This document shows positions 33,191 through 41,114 of a stretch of DNA of 64,000 nt, one piece after another. How positions within the stretch are numbered: the first letter of the stretch is position 1; every line of letters begins with the position of its first letter. The stretch lies in NCBI RefSeq assembly GCF_003664035.1, contig NZ_RCCK01000013.1, positions 372,001-436,000 of the forward strand. The letters are read 5' to 3'. Origin of the DNA: Pedobacter alluvionis. Lineage in GTDB: Bacteria > Bacteroidota > Bacteroidia > Sphingobacteriales > Sphingobacteriaceae. The position numbers and the translations under genes are program-made. The notes under the pieces were generated by a model. It made no database searches. It was not told the DNA's origin and saw only the letters and a list, made by a program, of their open reading frames with translations.

Positions 33191-33833
33191 TATTCATTAG
33201 AAAGAATCGTCATTCCCGTGGGTGATGACACTAATACTAAAATACCTAAAGAATAAGTTCAAAGCCACATTATTAATCGAACTCAAGTTAATACATAAAC
33301 ATTGTCTTTTCCGCTCTATGCCGCGGGGGCATGGTAGTTTTTCGCAGTTGCTGTTGGTTTTAGCTGTGCTCAAGAATGCTGCGCATTTTGGAGCGCCAAA
33401 GTACCCAAAGCGCTTTGTCAATCTAGCAATGGGCCTTTTGCACAACCCTACACACATCAAAAAATCAGCGGCACTTCGTTTAATCAGTTGTTGTCTGTAT
33501 TTTCTTTAGTCTGATTGAGCCCTTCGGGGTTTGTGTTCAATATTTCTTTAAAATTAAATTAGCGTTTAAGAACACAAAACCACTGCGTTTAGGTTTGGCA
33601 GTACTATTTGTTCTGTCCTACACCTGTTTTTTTGATTTCTCTGGCCCTTGGGATTGACGGCGTTCTTCGGTAAAACCTGTAAATTTATTAAAGCAAGCTA
33701 GCAAAACGTATAGAAACCCAAACCAAAAGATGTGTCCACACGATAGGTGAAAACGGGAATCCTAATGCAAAATGCTATATGTTTTTTCGCTTTAAGATAC
33801 CTAGTCAAGCTGGGTATGACGAAACTCAAAAAA
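33191..33833. other. Gene-free 640-bp segment
   Basis: No credible gene. Short frames on both strands (for example near 33222-33509) lack family signs and have poor composition. The segment includes an odd GC-rich piece, CTCTATGCCGCGGGGGCATGG (split by stop codons) near 33316-33338. I recall similar wording between genes in related genomes, so a dispersed or degraded element is likely. Confidence 0.5.
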
Positions 33834-34817
33834 TCATCCTGCCGTAGGCAAATTCGGCTTTTCGAAGAAACTCATTGGTTCTTCAGGATTTTTAATGATC
33901 TCGAATACCACATAACCCCAGGGTTTCCAGAAGTTTTCCAATACCTGCGCATATACTTTATGTTGCCAAACATCAAAAAGCGGTTTAGTCATGTTTCCAC
34001 GTAAAGGCATGGCTTCGATATAGGTGGTGCCTTCAACCGGCATAAAAGTATATTCTGGTAAACGGTTAAACAGATAGGCTGAATAATAAAAGCGGGCGCT
34101 CAGCTCTTCAAACTGCTCGGCAGTTAAAGCTTTGCCTTTTATTTCGTTGATGAGATCCTGGTGATAGCGTTTATTGGTGCCATTGTCCTGTAAACAGGCA
34201 ATGATGCCAAAATCTTTCATTTTTAGCGAGAAAGTTAAAGTATTAATCTCATCACGGAAACTGAATGGTGTTTCTCCGTTTTCGAGTTTTACTACCGTGA
34301 TAGACCATGGTGAAAAATCTTCAAACTCCAGGCTGGTATATAGGTTCTGCATCATGAAATTCAGATTGGCAAATTTCATCATCAAAGATTGCGACATGTT
34401 TAAGCCATCAGCAGTCATTTCTTTCCGTAAAGCTGAATGCATTTCGATATACACAAAGCCATATAAAAACTTTCCGATCCAGTTGAAAAGATCCAGTTCA
34501 GGCAATGCAGAAACGGCATCGTAGCCTTTTGCAAATGCAGCTTCGATTTTATCTTCCAAAGGATTTAAAAACTGCTCGTTTATCTCAGTATTTATCGGGA
34601 TAACCAGGGTATTGTACGAACGGATACTCTCATCCAAAAACTGGATCTGCTCTTCACCGCTCAAGCCTGCCTGCTCCAATAACCACTTGGGAAGCAAAGG
34701 CACCTGAATTACAGGAGAATTGAAAGTTTTTCCGCTTAAAAAGCAGGTTTTATATAAAAAATCGAAGTTTTGGAAAGGATTGTATAAGCCAGTGTTCATT
34801 ACTGCAATATTAGCCAT
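33834..34817 (-). CDS. Conserved protein of unknown function
   Basis: 327 residues from the ATG at 34817 (MANIAVMNTGL); an ATG at 34838 would add seven. No signal peptide or TM helix. The sequence is well composed, with long helices (FLDESIRSYNTLVIPIN, DKIEAAFAKGYDAVSALPELDLFNWIGKFLYGFVYIEMHSAL) and a C-terminal beta part ending in WKPWGYVVFEIIKNPEEP. I do not recognise the family. Alone on its strand, with repeat-rich DNA on both sides. Confidence 0.75.
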   Translation of the reverse strand: MANIAVMNTGLYNPFQNFDFLYKTCFLSGKTFNSPVIQVPLLPKWLLEQAGLSGEEQIQFLDESIRSYNTLVIPINTEINEQFLNPLEDKIEAAFAKGYDAVSALPELDLFNWIGKFLYGFVYIEMHSALRKEMTADGLNMSQSLMMKFANLNFMMQNLYTSLEFEDFSPWSITVVKLENGETPFSFRDEINTLTFSLKMKDFGIIACLQDNGTNKRYHQDLINEIKGKALTAEQFEELSARFYYSAYLFNRLPEYTFMPVEGTTYIEAMPLRGNMTKPLFDVWQHKVYAQVLENFWKPWGYVVFEIIKNPEEPMSFFEKPNLPTAG

Positions 34818-34915
34818 TATATTTTTAGGGCTAAGCAATGATGTTTTATTTTAACGCAGGGATTACAACCACTCTCACCCTATTTACGCGAATGGTATCG
34901 CAATGTCCAATTTCT

Positions 34916-34935
34916 CCCTCTCCTGCAGGAGAGGG
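34916..34935. repeat. 20-bp perfect palindrome
   Basis: CCCTCTCCTGCAGGAGAGGG reads the same on both strands, with no loop. Such arms are frequent in dispersed intergenic repeats of Bacteroidetes. Confidence 0.8.
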
Positions 34936-35043
34936 ATGCAAAGGTAGTGCGTAAAGAAGTTCATTAAATAGAAATAGGTTTTAGCTTCCTCCTTTTCAAG
35001 GAGGGCTGAGCAATGTGCCATTAAGCATAAGAAAATAATTTAA

Positions 35044-35105
35044 CCACAGATAGTAAGGATGTACACAGATATGTAAATCCGTGTTTATCTGTGCTCATCT
35101 GTGGC
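35044..35105. repeat. CCACAGAT/ATCTGTGG dispersed repeat
   Basis: CCACAGATA at the left and ATCTGTGG at the right are inverted arms; in between lie ACACAGAT and ATCCGTGTTTATCTGTG. A shorter related half occurs at 60317-60360. This type of repeat is found in intergenic DNA of many bacteria. Confidence 0.8.
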
Positions 35106-35142
35106 TAAAACCCTTAACTTAATAACATTGGGGGCAGTTAAG

Positions 35143-36279
35143 CTAATAGTTGTTGTAATAATAACTGATATCGTCAACCAACTGCGTATAAATTGGTTTG
35201 GTAAATTCTAAAAATAAGGCACTTGGCGGGGGTGGTAGTGTTTCTTTTCTTCTGGTAATGGCCAATTGTTGTTTACTCAAGGCCCTGTCATCGCCCTTAT
35301 AACTGGCCCAACTATCTCTCCAAATATAGGTACCAGGGAATTTCTGTTGACGAACCAATTTTTTTGTTTTCCAATCTGTAATGCTCATATCCAATAATCC
35401 TGATGATGAGATATTCTTTTCGAAAATACTTAAAGTGGCTTTTACTGTACCATAAATGGTTTTTTTATCGCGTGTTTCGCCGATTACCACACTGTCGCGT
35501 TTCAACTTTTCTACTCTTTCTTTTACATAGGTCTGGCCTACCACAAAATCGTCAAAGTTTAAACTCAAGACCTGATCGGGAACAATTTTTTGATCTGTTG
35601 CCTGTGTTTCGCCATAAAATATCACAAACTTATTTCTCGAGTAATTCCCGATAAACTGATCGATCTGCTGCTGAAAATAATCGCTGCTTAATTTGTACAT
35701 ATTGCTGTTTACAATAATCGGTTGTACCACAACCCTGGTTACTGCGGCCCAATAAGCATCTTCCATTTTGGCTTTTACATCTTTATAGTTTGGCTGAAGA
35801 TTCTGTGTTTTCTCAAACTCGTAATAGGCTTTTTTTGCCGATTGACGGTTGTTTTCTCTTAAATAACCTAAACCAGAATTATATCTGGCTCCGGCAGCAT
35901 TATACTTACTATCAGCAAGCTCATTGATGTATTTTGCTGGACCTGGAACAACCGTTAAACAGGCCGGACAACTATTGATATCATCAGCCAATTGATTGAT
36001 TTTTTGATAATCATACATCACCGATTCCCATCTAAAAAGGTCGTTAGATGCTTTTGCCTCTTCAATTTTTCTTAAATGATCCTTTAGTGCTAAATCGTAA
36101 GCCGTTTTTAACACTTGCATGGCTTCGCTGTTTTTCGGTGAATTTTGTAGCCTGCTTACCGATTTTTCAACCGAAGCATCATAATCACCTTTTTGTAAGG
36201 CATTTTTTCCGGTGGTACATCCTCCAATAATTATTAAGGATAAATAAATAAAATACCGTAATCTTGAATTGTTTTTCAT
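35143..36279 (-). CDS. Lipoprotein with TPR-like helices
   Basis: 378 residues. The signal ends with GGCTTG (lipid-attached Cys near 21). Helical repeats of TPR type fill about 25-165 (ALQKGDYDASVEKSVSRLQ, AMQVLKTAYDLALKDH, ARYNSGLGYLRENNRQSAKKAYYEFEK). The rest is beta-rich, with SITDWKTKKLVRQQKFPGTYIWRDSW and a tail YYYNNY. No enzymatic motif. It should sit on the inner leaflet of the outer membrane or in the periplasm. Function unknown. Confidence 0.8.
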   Translation of the reverse strand: MKNNSRLRYFIYLSLIIIGGCTTGKNALQKGDYDASVEKSVSRLQNSPKNSEAMQVLKTAYDLALKDHLRKIEEAKASNDLFRWESVMYDYQKINQLADDINSCPACLTVVPGPAKYINELADSKYNAAGARYNSGLGYLRENNRQSAKKAYYEFEKTQNLQPNYKDVKAKMEDAYWAAVTRVVVQPIIVNSNMYKLSSDYFQQQIDQFIGNYSRNKFVIFYGETQATDQKIVPDQVLSLNFDDFVVGQTYVKERVEKLKRDSVVIGETRDKKTIYGTVKATLSIFEKNISSSGLLDMSITDWKTKKLVRQQKFPGTYIWRDSWASYKGDDRALSKQQLAITRRKETLPPPPSALFLEFTKPIYTQLVDDISYYYNNY

Positions 36280-36358
36280 GGCAGTAGTAGTTGCGTTAAT
36301 AAAACAAAGATAATTTGTAAAGCGATAATTACCTTATTTATTTAGAAGACGATTGATA

Positions 36359-37390
36359 ATGAAGATTAGTTGCAGGCAATTTGAATTAGAATTAAAACAT
36401 CCTTTTTCGATTTCGAAATTTACCCGTACCAGTACACCCTTAATGTTGTTAAAGATAGCGCATGAAGGTGTGACTGGTTATGGTGAGGCTTCTATGGTGC
36501 CTTATATGGGAGAGAGCTACGAAAGTGCAACAGCTTTTCTGCAGCTTGTAGATTGGGAAAAAATCCGATATCCATTCGATTTCAAAGAAATTATTAGCTA
36601 TTTGGACAGCCTTGCTCCAGGTCAGCCAGCCATTAAAGCGGCGATAGATATTGCGCTTAACGATATTAAAGGGAAATTGTTAAATAAACCCTGTTATGAA
36701 ATTTACGGCGCAGATCCTGCTAACATGCCGGTAACTTCTTATACCATTGGCATTGATACGCCTGAAGTAATCCGCGAAAAACTGAAAGATGCGGAAGCGT
36801 TTAAAGTGATTAAGGTTAAACTGGGGAGGGATAACGATCAGGAAATTATCGAAACCATTAGGAGCATGACCAATGTACCCTTATATGTAGATGCGAACCA
36901 GGGCTGGACAGATAAGATAAAAGCGATTGATTTAATTTATTGGCTGCATAACCAGGGTGTGGTGTTGATTGAGCAACCTATGGATAAAAATAACCTTGAT
37001 GGGAATGCCTGGTTAACTGAGCGTAGCCCTATTCCATTACTTGCAGATGAAGCCGTACAGCGCTTAGCCGACATGGATAAACTGAAAGGGGCTTATCATG
37101 GCATTAACGTAAAACTAATGAAAAGCTGTGGCATGTACGAAGGGCATCAGATGATTTTGAAAGCCCGTTCTTTTGGGATGAAAGTGTTGATCGGTTGCAT
37201 GAGCGAAACGAGTTGCGCCACTTTGGCTGCCGCTGCTTTGGCTCCTTTATGCAATTGGGCCGATTTAGATGGGCCATGGCTGACCAAAAATAACCCATTT
37301 ACTGATCCAGCTTTCGAAGACGGGAAGTATATCTTAAAAAATCTGCCAGGTTTAGGCTTAGCAGGCATTACTCCTGATCTTTTTCTTTAA
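36359..37390 (+). CDS. L-Ala-D/L-Glu (dipeptide) epimerase, enolase superfamily
   Basis: 343 residues from the ATG at 36359; a TTG six bases upstream is the alternative. The enolase-superfamily barrel shows the acid/base Lys in VIKVKLG near 156, the three metal ligands in YVDANQGW, LIEQPM and LLADEAVQ, and the second Lys in NVKLMKSCG near 243. LIGCMSETSCATLAAAAL completes the family pattern. These enzymes epimerise L-Ala-D-Glu from cell-wall recycling; other dipeptides are possible. Its start faces the TPR lipoprotein gene divergently. Confidence 0.92.
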   Translation: MKISCRQFELELKHPFSISKFTRTSTPLMLLKIAHEGVTGYGEASMVPYMGESYESATAFLQLVDWEKIRYPFDFKEIISYLDSLAPGQPAIKAAIDIALNDIKGKLLNKPCYEIYGADPANMPVTSYTIGIDTPEVIREKLKDAEAFKVIKVKLGRDNDQEIIETIRSMTNVPLYVDANQGWTDKIKAIDLIYWLHNQGVVLIEQPMDKNNLDGNAWLTERSPIPLLADEAVQRLADMDKLKGAYHGINVKLMKSCGMYEGHQMILKARSFGMKVLIGCMSETSCATLAAAALAPLCNWADLDGPWLTKNNPFTDPAFEDGKYILKNLPGLGLAGITPDLFL

Positions 37391-37526
37391 GGTAGAGTAG
37401 AAATGATGAATGACAGGATTGTAGAATGATTGAGGATCCTGAGCGAGATAAGGTAGATGAATTTTGGATAGGCGTTATGCCTTAATATTCAATCATTCAA
37501 AACTCGCTCATTCTATCATTAGATTG

Positions 37527-37724
37527 CTACTTCTGATCTTTTTCTTTAAAGCTTTTTCTGATGTCTTTAGTAAGTTGGTATTTAAAGTAAAACAAACAGG
37601 CCGTTGTACCTACCAAAAAACCAGCTGGAAGATACTTAGCATTGTTATAACACCAAACCAATCCGAAAATAGAAAGGATAATGGCTAAGTTATAGAAGAT
37701 ATTTAAAGCAAATTTTTTACCCAC
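37527..37724 (-). CDS. Small two-helix membrane protein (DUF6358-like)
   Basis: 65 residues: basic start, helices at about 8-26 and 32-48 (NIFYNLAIILSIFGLVWCY and LPAGFLVGTTACLFYF), then a charged tail KDIRKSFKEKDQK. The pattern fits small Bacteroidetes membrane proteins such as DUF6358; the family name is from memory. A frame on the opposite strand (37464-37688) is judged spurious because it lacks such structure. Confidence 0.65.
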   Translation of the reverse strand: MGKKFALNIFYNLAIILSIFGLVWCYNNAKYLPAGFLVGTTACLFYFKYQLTKDIRKSFKEKDQK

Positions 37725-37884
37725 TGTTTGAGGATTGTTGTGTAAGAGAATTTATTTTTAATGACCAATTTACAATCACCAATTATCAAACAGTGTGCCG
37801 AGCAAAAAAATCAAAGCTTAACTCGCGATCTGCAAAGTTTGATAATTGGGATTTAGTTATTGGTTATTTATGTATTTATGAAGC

Positions 37885-38202
37885 TTAGTAAACCGGCATG
37901 CTCGGATCAAAAGCCTCTTGCCAGGCTAAAATACCGCCTTTTAAGTTATAAAGATTATCAAATCCGTATTGTTGCTCCAGCTGCATTACTGCTGCTGCGC
38001 TTCTTTTTCCGCTACGGCATTGAATAATTACCGGCTTATCTTTCGAAACCTTATCAGCCTCAATTAAAATTCCACCCAAAGGGATATTCTCACCTTCAAG
38101 ATTGGAAACCTCGTATTCGAATGTTTCACGAACATCAATTAATTGAAAATCTTCTTTGTTATCGATTTTCTCTTTTAGTTCTTGTACCGATATTTCTTTC
38201 AT
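37885..38202 (-). CDS. Single-domain rhodanese
   Basis: 105 residues, one rhodanese domain. The active cysteine is in IIQCRSGKRSAAAVMQL near 71, and DFQLIDVRETFEYEVSNLEG opens the fold. No signal peptide, so it is cytoplasmic. It can carry sulfane sulfur; partner not evident. A -7-like TATATTTG lies at 38222-38229 on this strand. Confidence 0.92.
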   Translation of the reverse strand: MKEISVQELKEKIDNKEDFQLIDVRETFEYEVSNLEGENIPLGGILIEADKVSKDKPVIIQCRSGKRSAAAVMQLEQQYGFDNLYNLKGGILAWQEAFDPSMPVY

Positions 38203-38329
38203 TTTATAAAATGTATTTATGCAAATATAGGAAAATCAATTTTACGGTTCCTATCAAAAAAAAGCTATAAATTTTGTCTGAAACTGTAACAACTTTAACC
38301 CTTAGGCGTTTAATTATAAACAGTTATAA

Positions 38330-39454
38330 ATGGACAAACTGAACCGTTTCTTTTGGTTCTGCTCTGGCGCTCATATCCCGACACTGGAAAAGTATCCTTC
38401 AGAACAAAATAAATATACTGGCATTGGTGCCACCATCTTTTTTACAGGCTTATTTGCTGCCCTTTCTGGAGGCTATGCGATGTATTTTGTATTTAAAGGC
38501 GACGATCTGGCTGTGGTTTTCGCTATAGTTTTCGGCTTTTTATGGGGAGCAGCCATCTTTAATATGGACCGCTACATTGTATCGAGCATTAATAAAAGCG
38601 CCAGCACCAATAAACAGTTATTACAGGCTACACCACGTATTCTGTTGGCCATTATGATCGGTATGGTTATTTCGAGACCGATAGAACTTAAAATTTTCGA
38701 TAAAGAAATTAAAGAACGCCTAAAGGTGAGTTACCTGAATGGTCAACGTGCTAAAATCGACACCTTGAACAAAGCCTTCGAAAAAAAATATCAGGTAGAA
38801 TTTGGCAGGTTAAATCAGCAGAAAGCCACCCGGGATTCACTTGAGAAAGGAATTAAAGCGGATAGGCAAAAGCTTAATTTCGAGATCTTCGGAAATAAAA
38901 CCACCGAAACATCGGGTGTAATGGGCTATGGGCCATACGCCAAACGTAAGGAAGCGGAGATTGCACAACGCACGGCAGAATTAGATTCGCTGAAAGCCAA
39001 CATCAATAAATCGGAAGGTTTTGTAGATAAACGCAAAGAATTTGATGGTCTGTTTACCGAAAAGCTATACACCAAAAAACAGTTAGACAGTTTATCGGAT
39101 ATTGCTGGTTTTGCTGATCGTAACTGGGCGTTGGGGCAACTTAAATTCAATGTGGATGGCACCCGGGATAACAATACCGCAATTGCGGTTACTTTTATCG
39201 GGCTGCTGTTTATCTTTTTTGAATGTTTACCTGTGTTTGTAAAACTGATGAGTGCCCGAGGACCTTATGACTACGCAATAGCGGATGGAGACGAGGTATC
39301 CATCTACCATTCGAAAAAGGATAAGGATTTTCATTTTGAGGTGGCCGATAATATTCACGAAACGCGGGTTGATTCCGAGTCGTCAAAGAAGAAAGAAATA
39401 TTAAAAGGAAAAGCATACCGCGACCTCGAAAAATACGATTGGGACGGAGAATAG
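38330..39454 (+). CDS. DUF4407 domain-containing membrane protein
   Basis: 374 residues. It opens RFFWFCSGAHIPTLEKYPSEQNKYTGIG, a typical DUF4407 start. Three membrane helices near 33-54, 60-80 and 103-121 precede a long charged coiled coil to about 240; a last helix lies near 283-303, followed by an acidic tail. The NMDRYIVSS motif after helix two is also typical. Function unknown. Similar in layout to the membrane protein at 8634. Confidence 0.9.
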   Translation: MDKLNRFFWFCSGAHIPTLEKYPSEQNKYTGIGATIFFTGLFAALSGGYAMYFVFKGDDLAVVFAIVFGFLWGAAIFNMDRYIVSSINKSASTNKQLLQATPRILLAIMIGMVISRPIELKIFDKEIKERLKVSYLNGQRAKIDTLNKAFEKKYQVEFGRLNQQKATRDSLEKGIKADRQKLNFEIFGNKTTETSGVMGYGPYAKRKEAEIAQRTAELDSLKANINKSEGFVDKRKEFDGLFTEKLYTKKQLDSLSDIAGFADRNWALGQLKFNVDGTRDNNTAIAVTFIGLLFIFFECLPVFVKLMSARGPYDYAIADGDEVSIYHSKKDKDFHFEVADNIHETRVDSESSKKKEILKGKAYRDLEKYDWDGE

Positions 39455-39645
39455 CATGGAAGATGGCTAATGGAAGAGGTAGCGAATGGTTCATAGTTAG
39501 ATAGATCATGGCCAAAAGCGATTACACTATAAACCATTAGGCTATTAACCATGAGCAACCAGACCATGAACCAATAAACTATCAACTACAAAACCTCAGA
39601 ATTATCAACCAAAAATCCTAAATTCACACCTCTATAACTTATTAT
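39455..39645. other. Intergenic segment with AACCAT/ATGGTT repeats
   Basis: No gene. Short words such as AACCATTAGGCTATTAACCATGAG and CATGAACCAATAAACTATCAACTA repeat with variation, and ATGGTTCATAGTT at the left is roughly inverted to the right part. Confidence 0.4.
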
Positions 39646-40953
39646 ATGAAGAAAATATTCCTCTTTACCCTTGTCGGGATGGCAAGTTTGCAGCTTAAAG
39701 CGCAAAACATTGATAAAATCATCACTCGCGAATATACCGATCACCTGATTAAAACCTTAAGTGCTGATGATATGCAGGGGCGTGCAACCTTTACGCCAGG
39801 GATTGATAAAGCCGCTACTTTTATTGAATCTGAATTTAAAAAGATCGGTTTGCAGCCTTTGGTTGGTGAAAAAACTTTCCGCCAAACTTTTAACAAATAC
39901 CAGGTTGCTAACCAAAGTACCAGCGTTAAAATAGACGGACAGGAAATTGCACCAGAAAATATAATGGTTACCGGCGTTACCACAGAAAGCGTTACGCTTG
40001 ATAAATCCAACACCACTGTTGTTAAATTAGATCCTGAAAAGCCTTTTGTAGAGCAGTTCAGGGCCATGCTGAATACTGATAAAAACCAGATCGTTTTAGT
40101 CGACAATAAGTTTGCTGATCTTTTTAACCGTTATAAAGATCATTTCAGCAAACCAACTACTATTGATGAAAAAGATGTAAATGCAACCAACGGCGCTGTA
40201 CAGGTTTTTGTTTTAGGTAAAGATGCGGCAACGGATTTTTCGGCCACTATTAGAAGTAAAGTAACCAAAATGCCATTGTTCAATGTAGCAGGCGTAATTC
40301 CAGGTAAATCAAAAGCGAAAGAAATTGTAATTTTCTCGGGTCATTATGATCATCTGGGTTTCTTAAAACCGGTAGATGGCGATAGTATTGCCAATGGAGC
40401 CGATGATGATGCATCGGGCACAACGGCCATGATTGCCCTGGCGAAATATTATAAAGCACAAAAAAATAACGAACGTACCTTGATCTTTGTTGCTTTTACT
40501 GCTGAAGAAATTGGTGGTTTTGGCGCAAGATATTTCTCAGAAAAACTAAATCCTGATGATGTTATAGCCATGTTCAATATCGAAATGATCGGCAAAGATT
40601 CTAAGTTTGGAAAAAACACCGCATTTATTACCGGTTACGAAAGATCTGATTTTGGGAAGATTTTACAGAAAAACTTAGCAGGAACTGAATTTACTTTCCA
40701 TCCGGATCCCTATCCGGATCAAAACTTATTTTATAGAAGCGATAATGCAACTTTAGCTGCTTTGGGCGTACCGGCACATACCATCAGTACCGATAAAATT
40801 GATATTGATAAATTGTACCACAGCGTGAAGGACGAATACAGTTCTTTAGATGTAGAGAATATCCTTTCTACTATTAGAGCAATTGCTAAGAGCGCAACCA
40901 GCATTGTAAACGGAACAGATACACCAACCAGGATTCCGAAGTTGAAACAATAA
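39646..40953 (+). CDS. Secreted M28-family zinc aminopeptidase
   Basis: 435 residues with a signal peptide 1-19 (IFLFTLVGMASLQLKAQ). Residues 20-200 include a PA-like insert; the M28 core follows: His and Asp in FSGHYDHLGF, bridging Asp in NGADDDASGT, the Glu pair in FTAEEIGGFGARYF, NIEMIG (Glu where many M28 members have Asp) and the last His near 385 in DKLYHSVKD. It should trim peptides in the periplasm. Confidence 0.92.
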   Translation: MKKIFLFTLVGMASLQLKAQNIDKIITREYTDHLIKTLSADDMQGRATFTPGIDKAATFIESEFKKIGLQPLVGEKTFRQTFNKYQVANQSTSVKIDGQEIAPENIMVTGVTTESVTLDKSNTTVVKLDPEKPFVEQFRAMLNTDKNQIVLVDNKFADLFNRYKDHFSKPTTIDEKDVNATNGAVQVFVLGKDAATDFSATIRSKVTKMPLFNVAGVIPGKSKAKEIVIFSGHYDHLGFLKPVDGDSIANGADDDASGTTAMIALAKYYKAQKNNERTLIFVAFTAEEIGGFGARYFSEKLNPDDVIAMFNIEMIGKDSKFGKNTAFITGYERSDFGKILQKNLAGTEFTFHPDPYPDQNLFYRSDNATLAALGVPAHTISTDKIDIDKLYHSVKDEYSSLDVENILSTIRAIAKSATSIVNGTDTPTRIPKLKQ

Positions 40954-40970
40954 CCGAGGTTTAATCCAGA

Positions 40971-41053
40971 TCGTCATTTCGACCGAAGTGGAGAAATCTT
41001 TTACACCAGTTAAAAGATCTCTCCATTTCGCTGCATTTCAGTCGAGATGACGA
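40971..41053. repeat. Dispersed palindromic repeat (TCGTCATTTCGA type)
   Basis: TCGTCATTTCGACCGAAGTGG at the left and TCAGTCGAGATGACGA at the right form inverted arms around AGAAATC and AGATCTCTCC. Lies between two converging genes. Confidence 0.8.
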
Positions 41054-41059
41054 AACAAA

Positions 41060-41088
41060 AATGGCCAGTGATTTTTTCACTGGCCATT
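41060..41088 (-). terminator. Terminator of carB
   Basis: 12-bp perfect stem AATGGCCAGTGA/TCACTGGCCATT with a five-base loop; on the minus strand the stem is followed by TTTTTG. It lies 27 bp past the carB stop. Confidence 0.9.
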
Positions 41089-41114
41089 GCTATTTTATAA
41101 CCTTTGTAAGCAGA

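Larger units (their letters stand above)
34818..35142. other. Repeat-rich intergenic region
   Basis: No gene. Contains the 20-bp palindrome CCCTCTCCTGCAGGAGAGGG (34916-34935), a CTCCTT/AAGGAG hairpin near 34990 and a CCACAGAT-type repeat (35044-35105). Confidence 0.7.

Noticed and set aside
33222..33509. 95-residue frame in the gene-free segment
   Set aside because: Odd composition, no domain, and an overlapping minus-strand frame of equal quality; neither is convincing.
37464..37688. 74-residue plus-strand frame
   Set aside because: The opposite strand holds a better small membrane protein with two helices.
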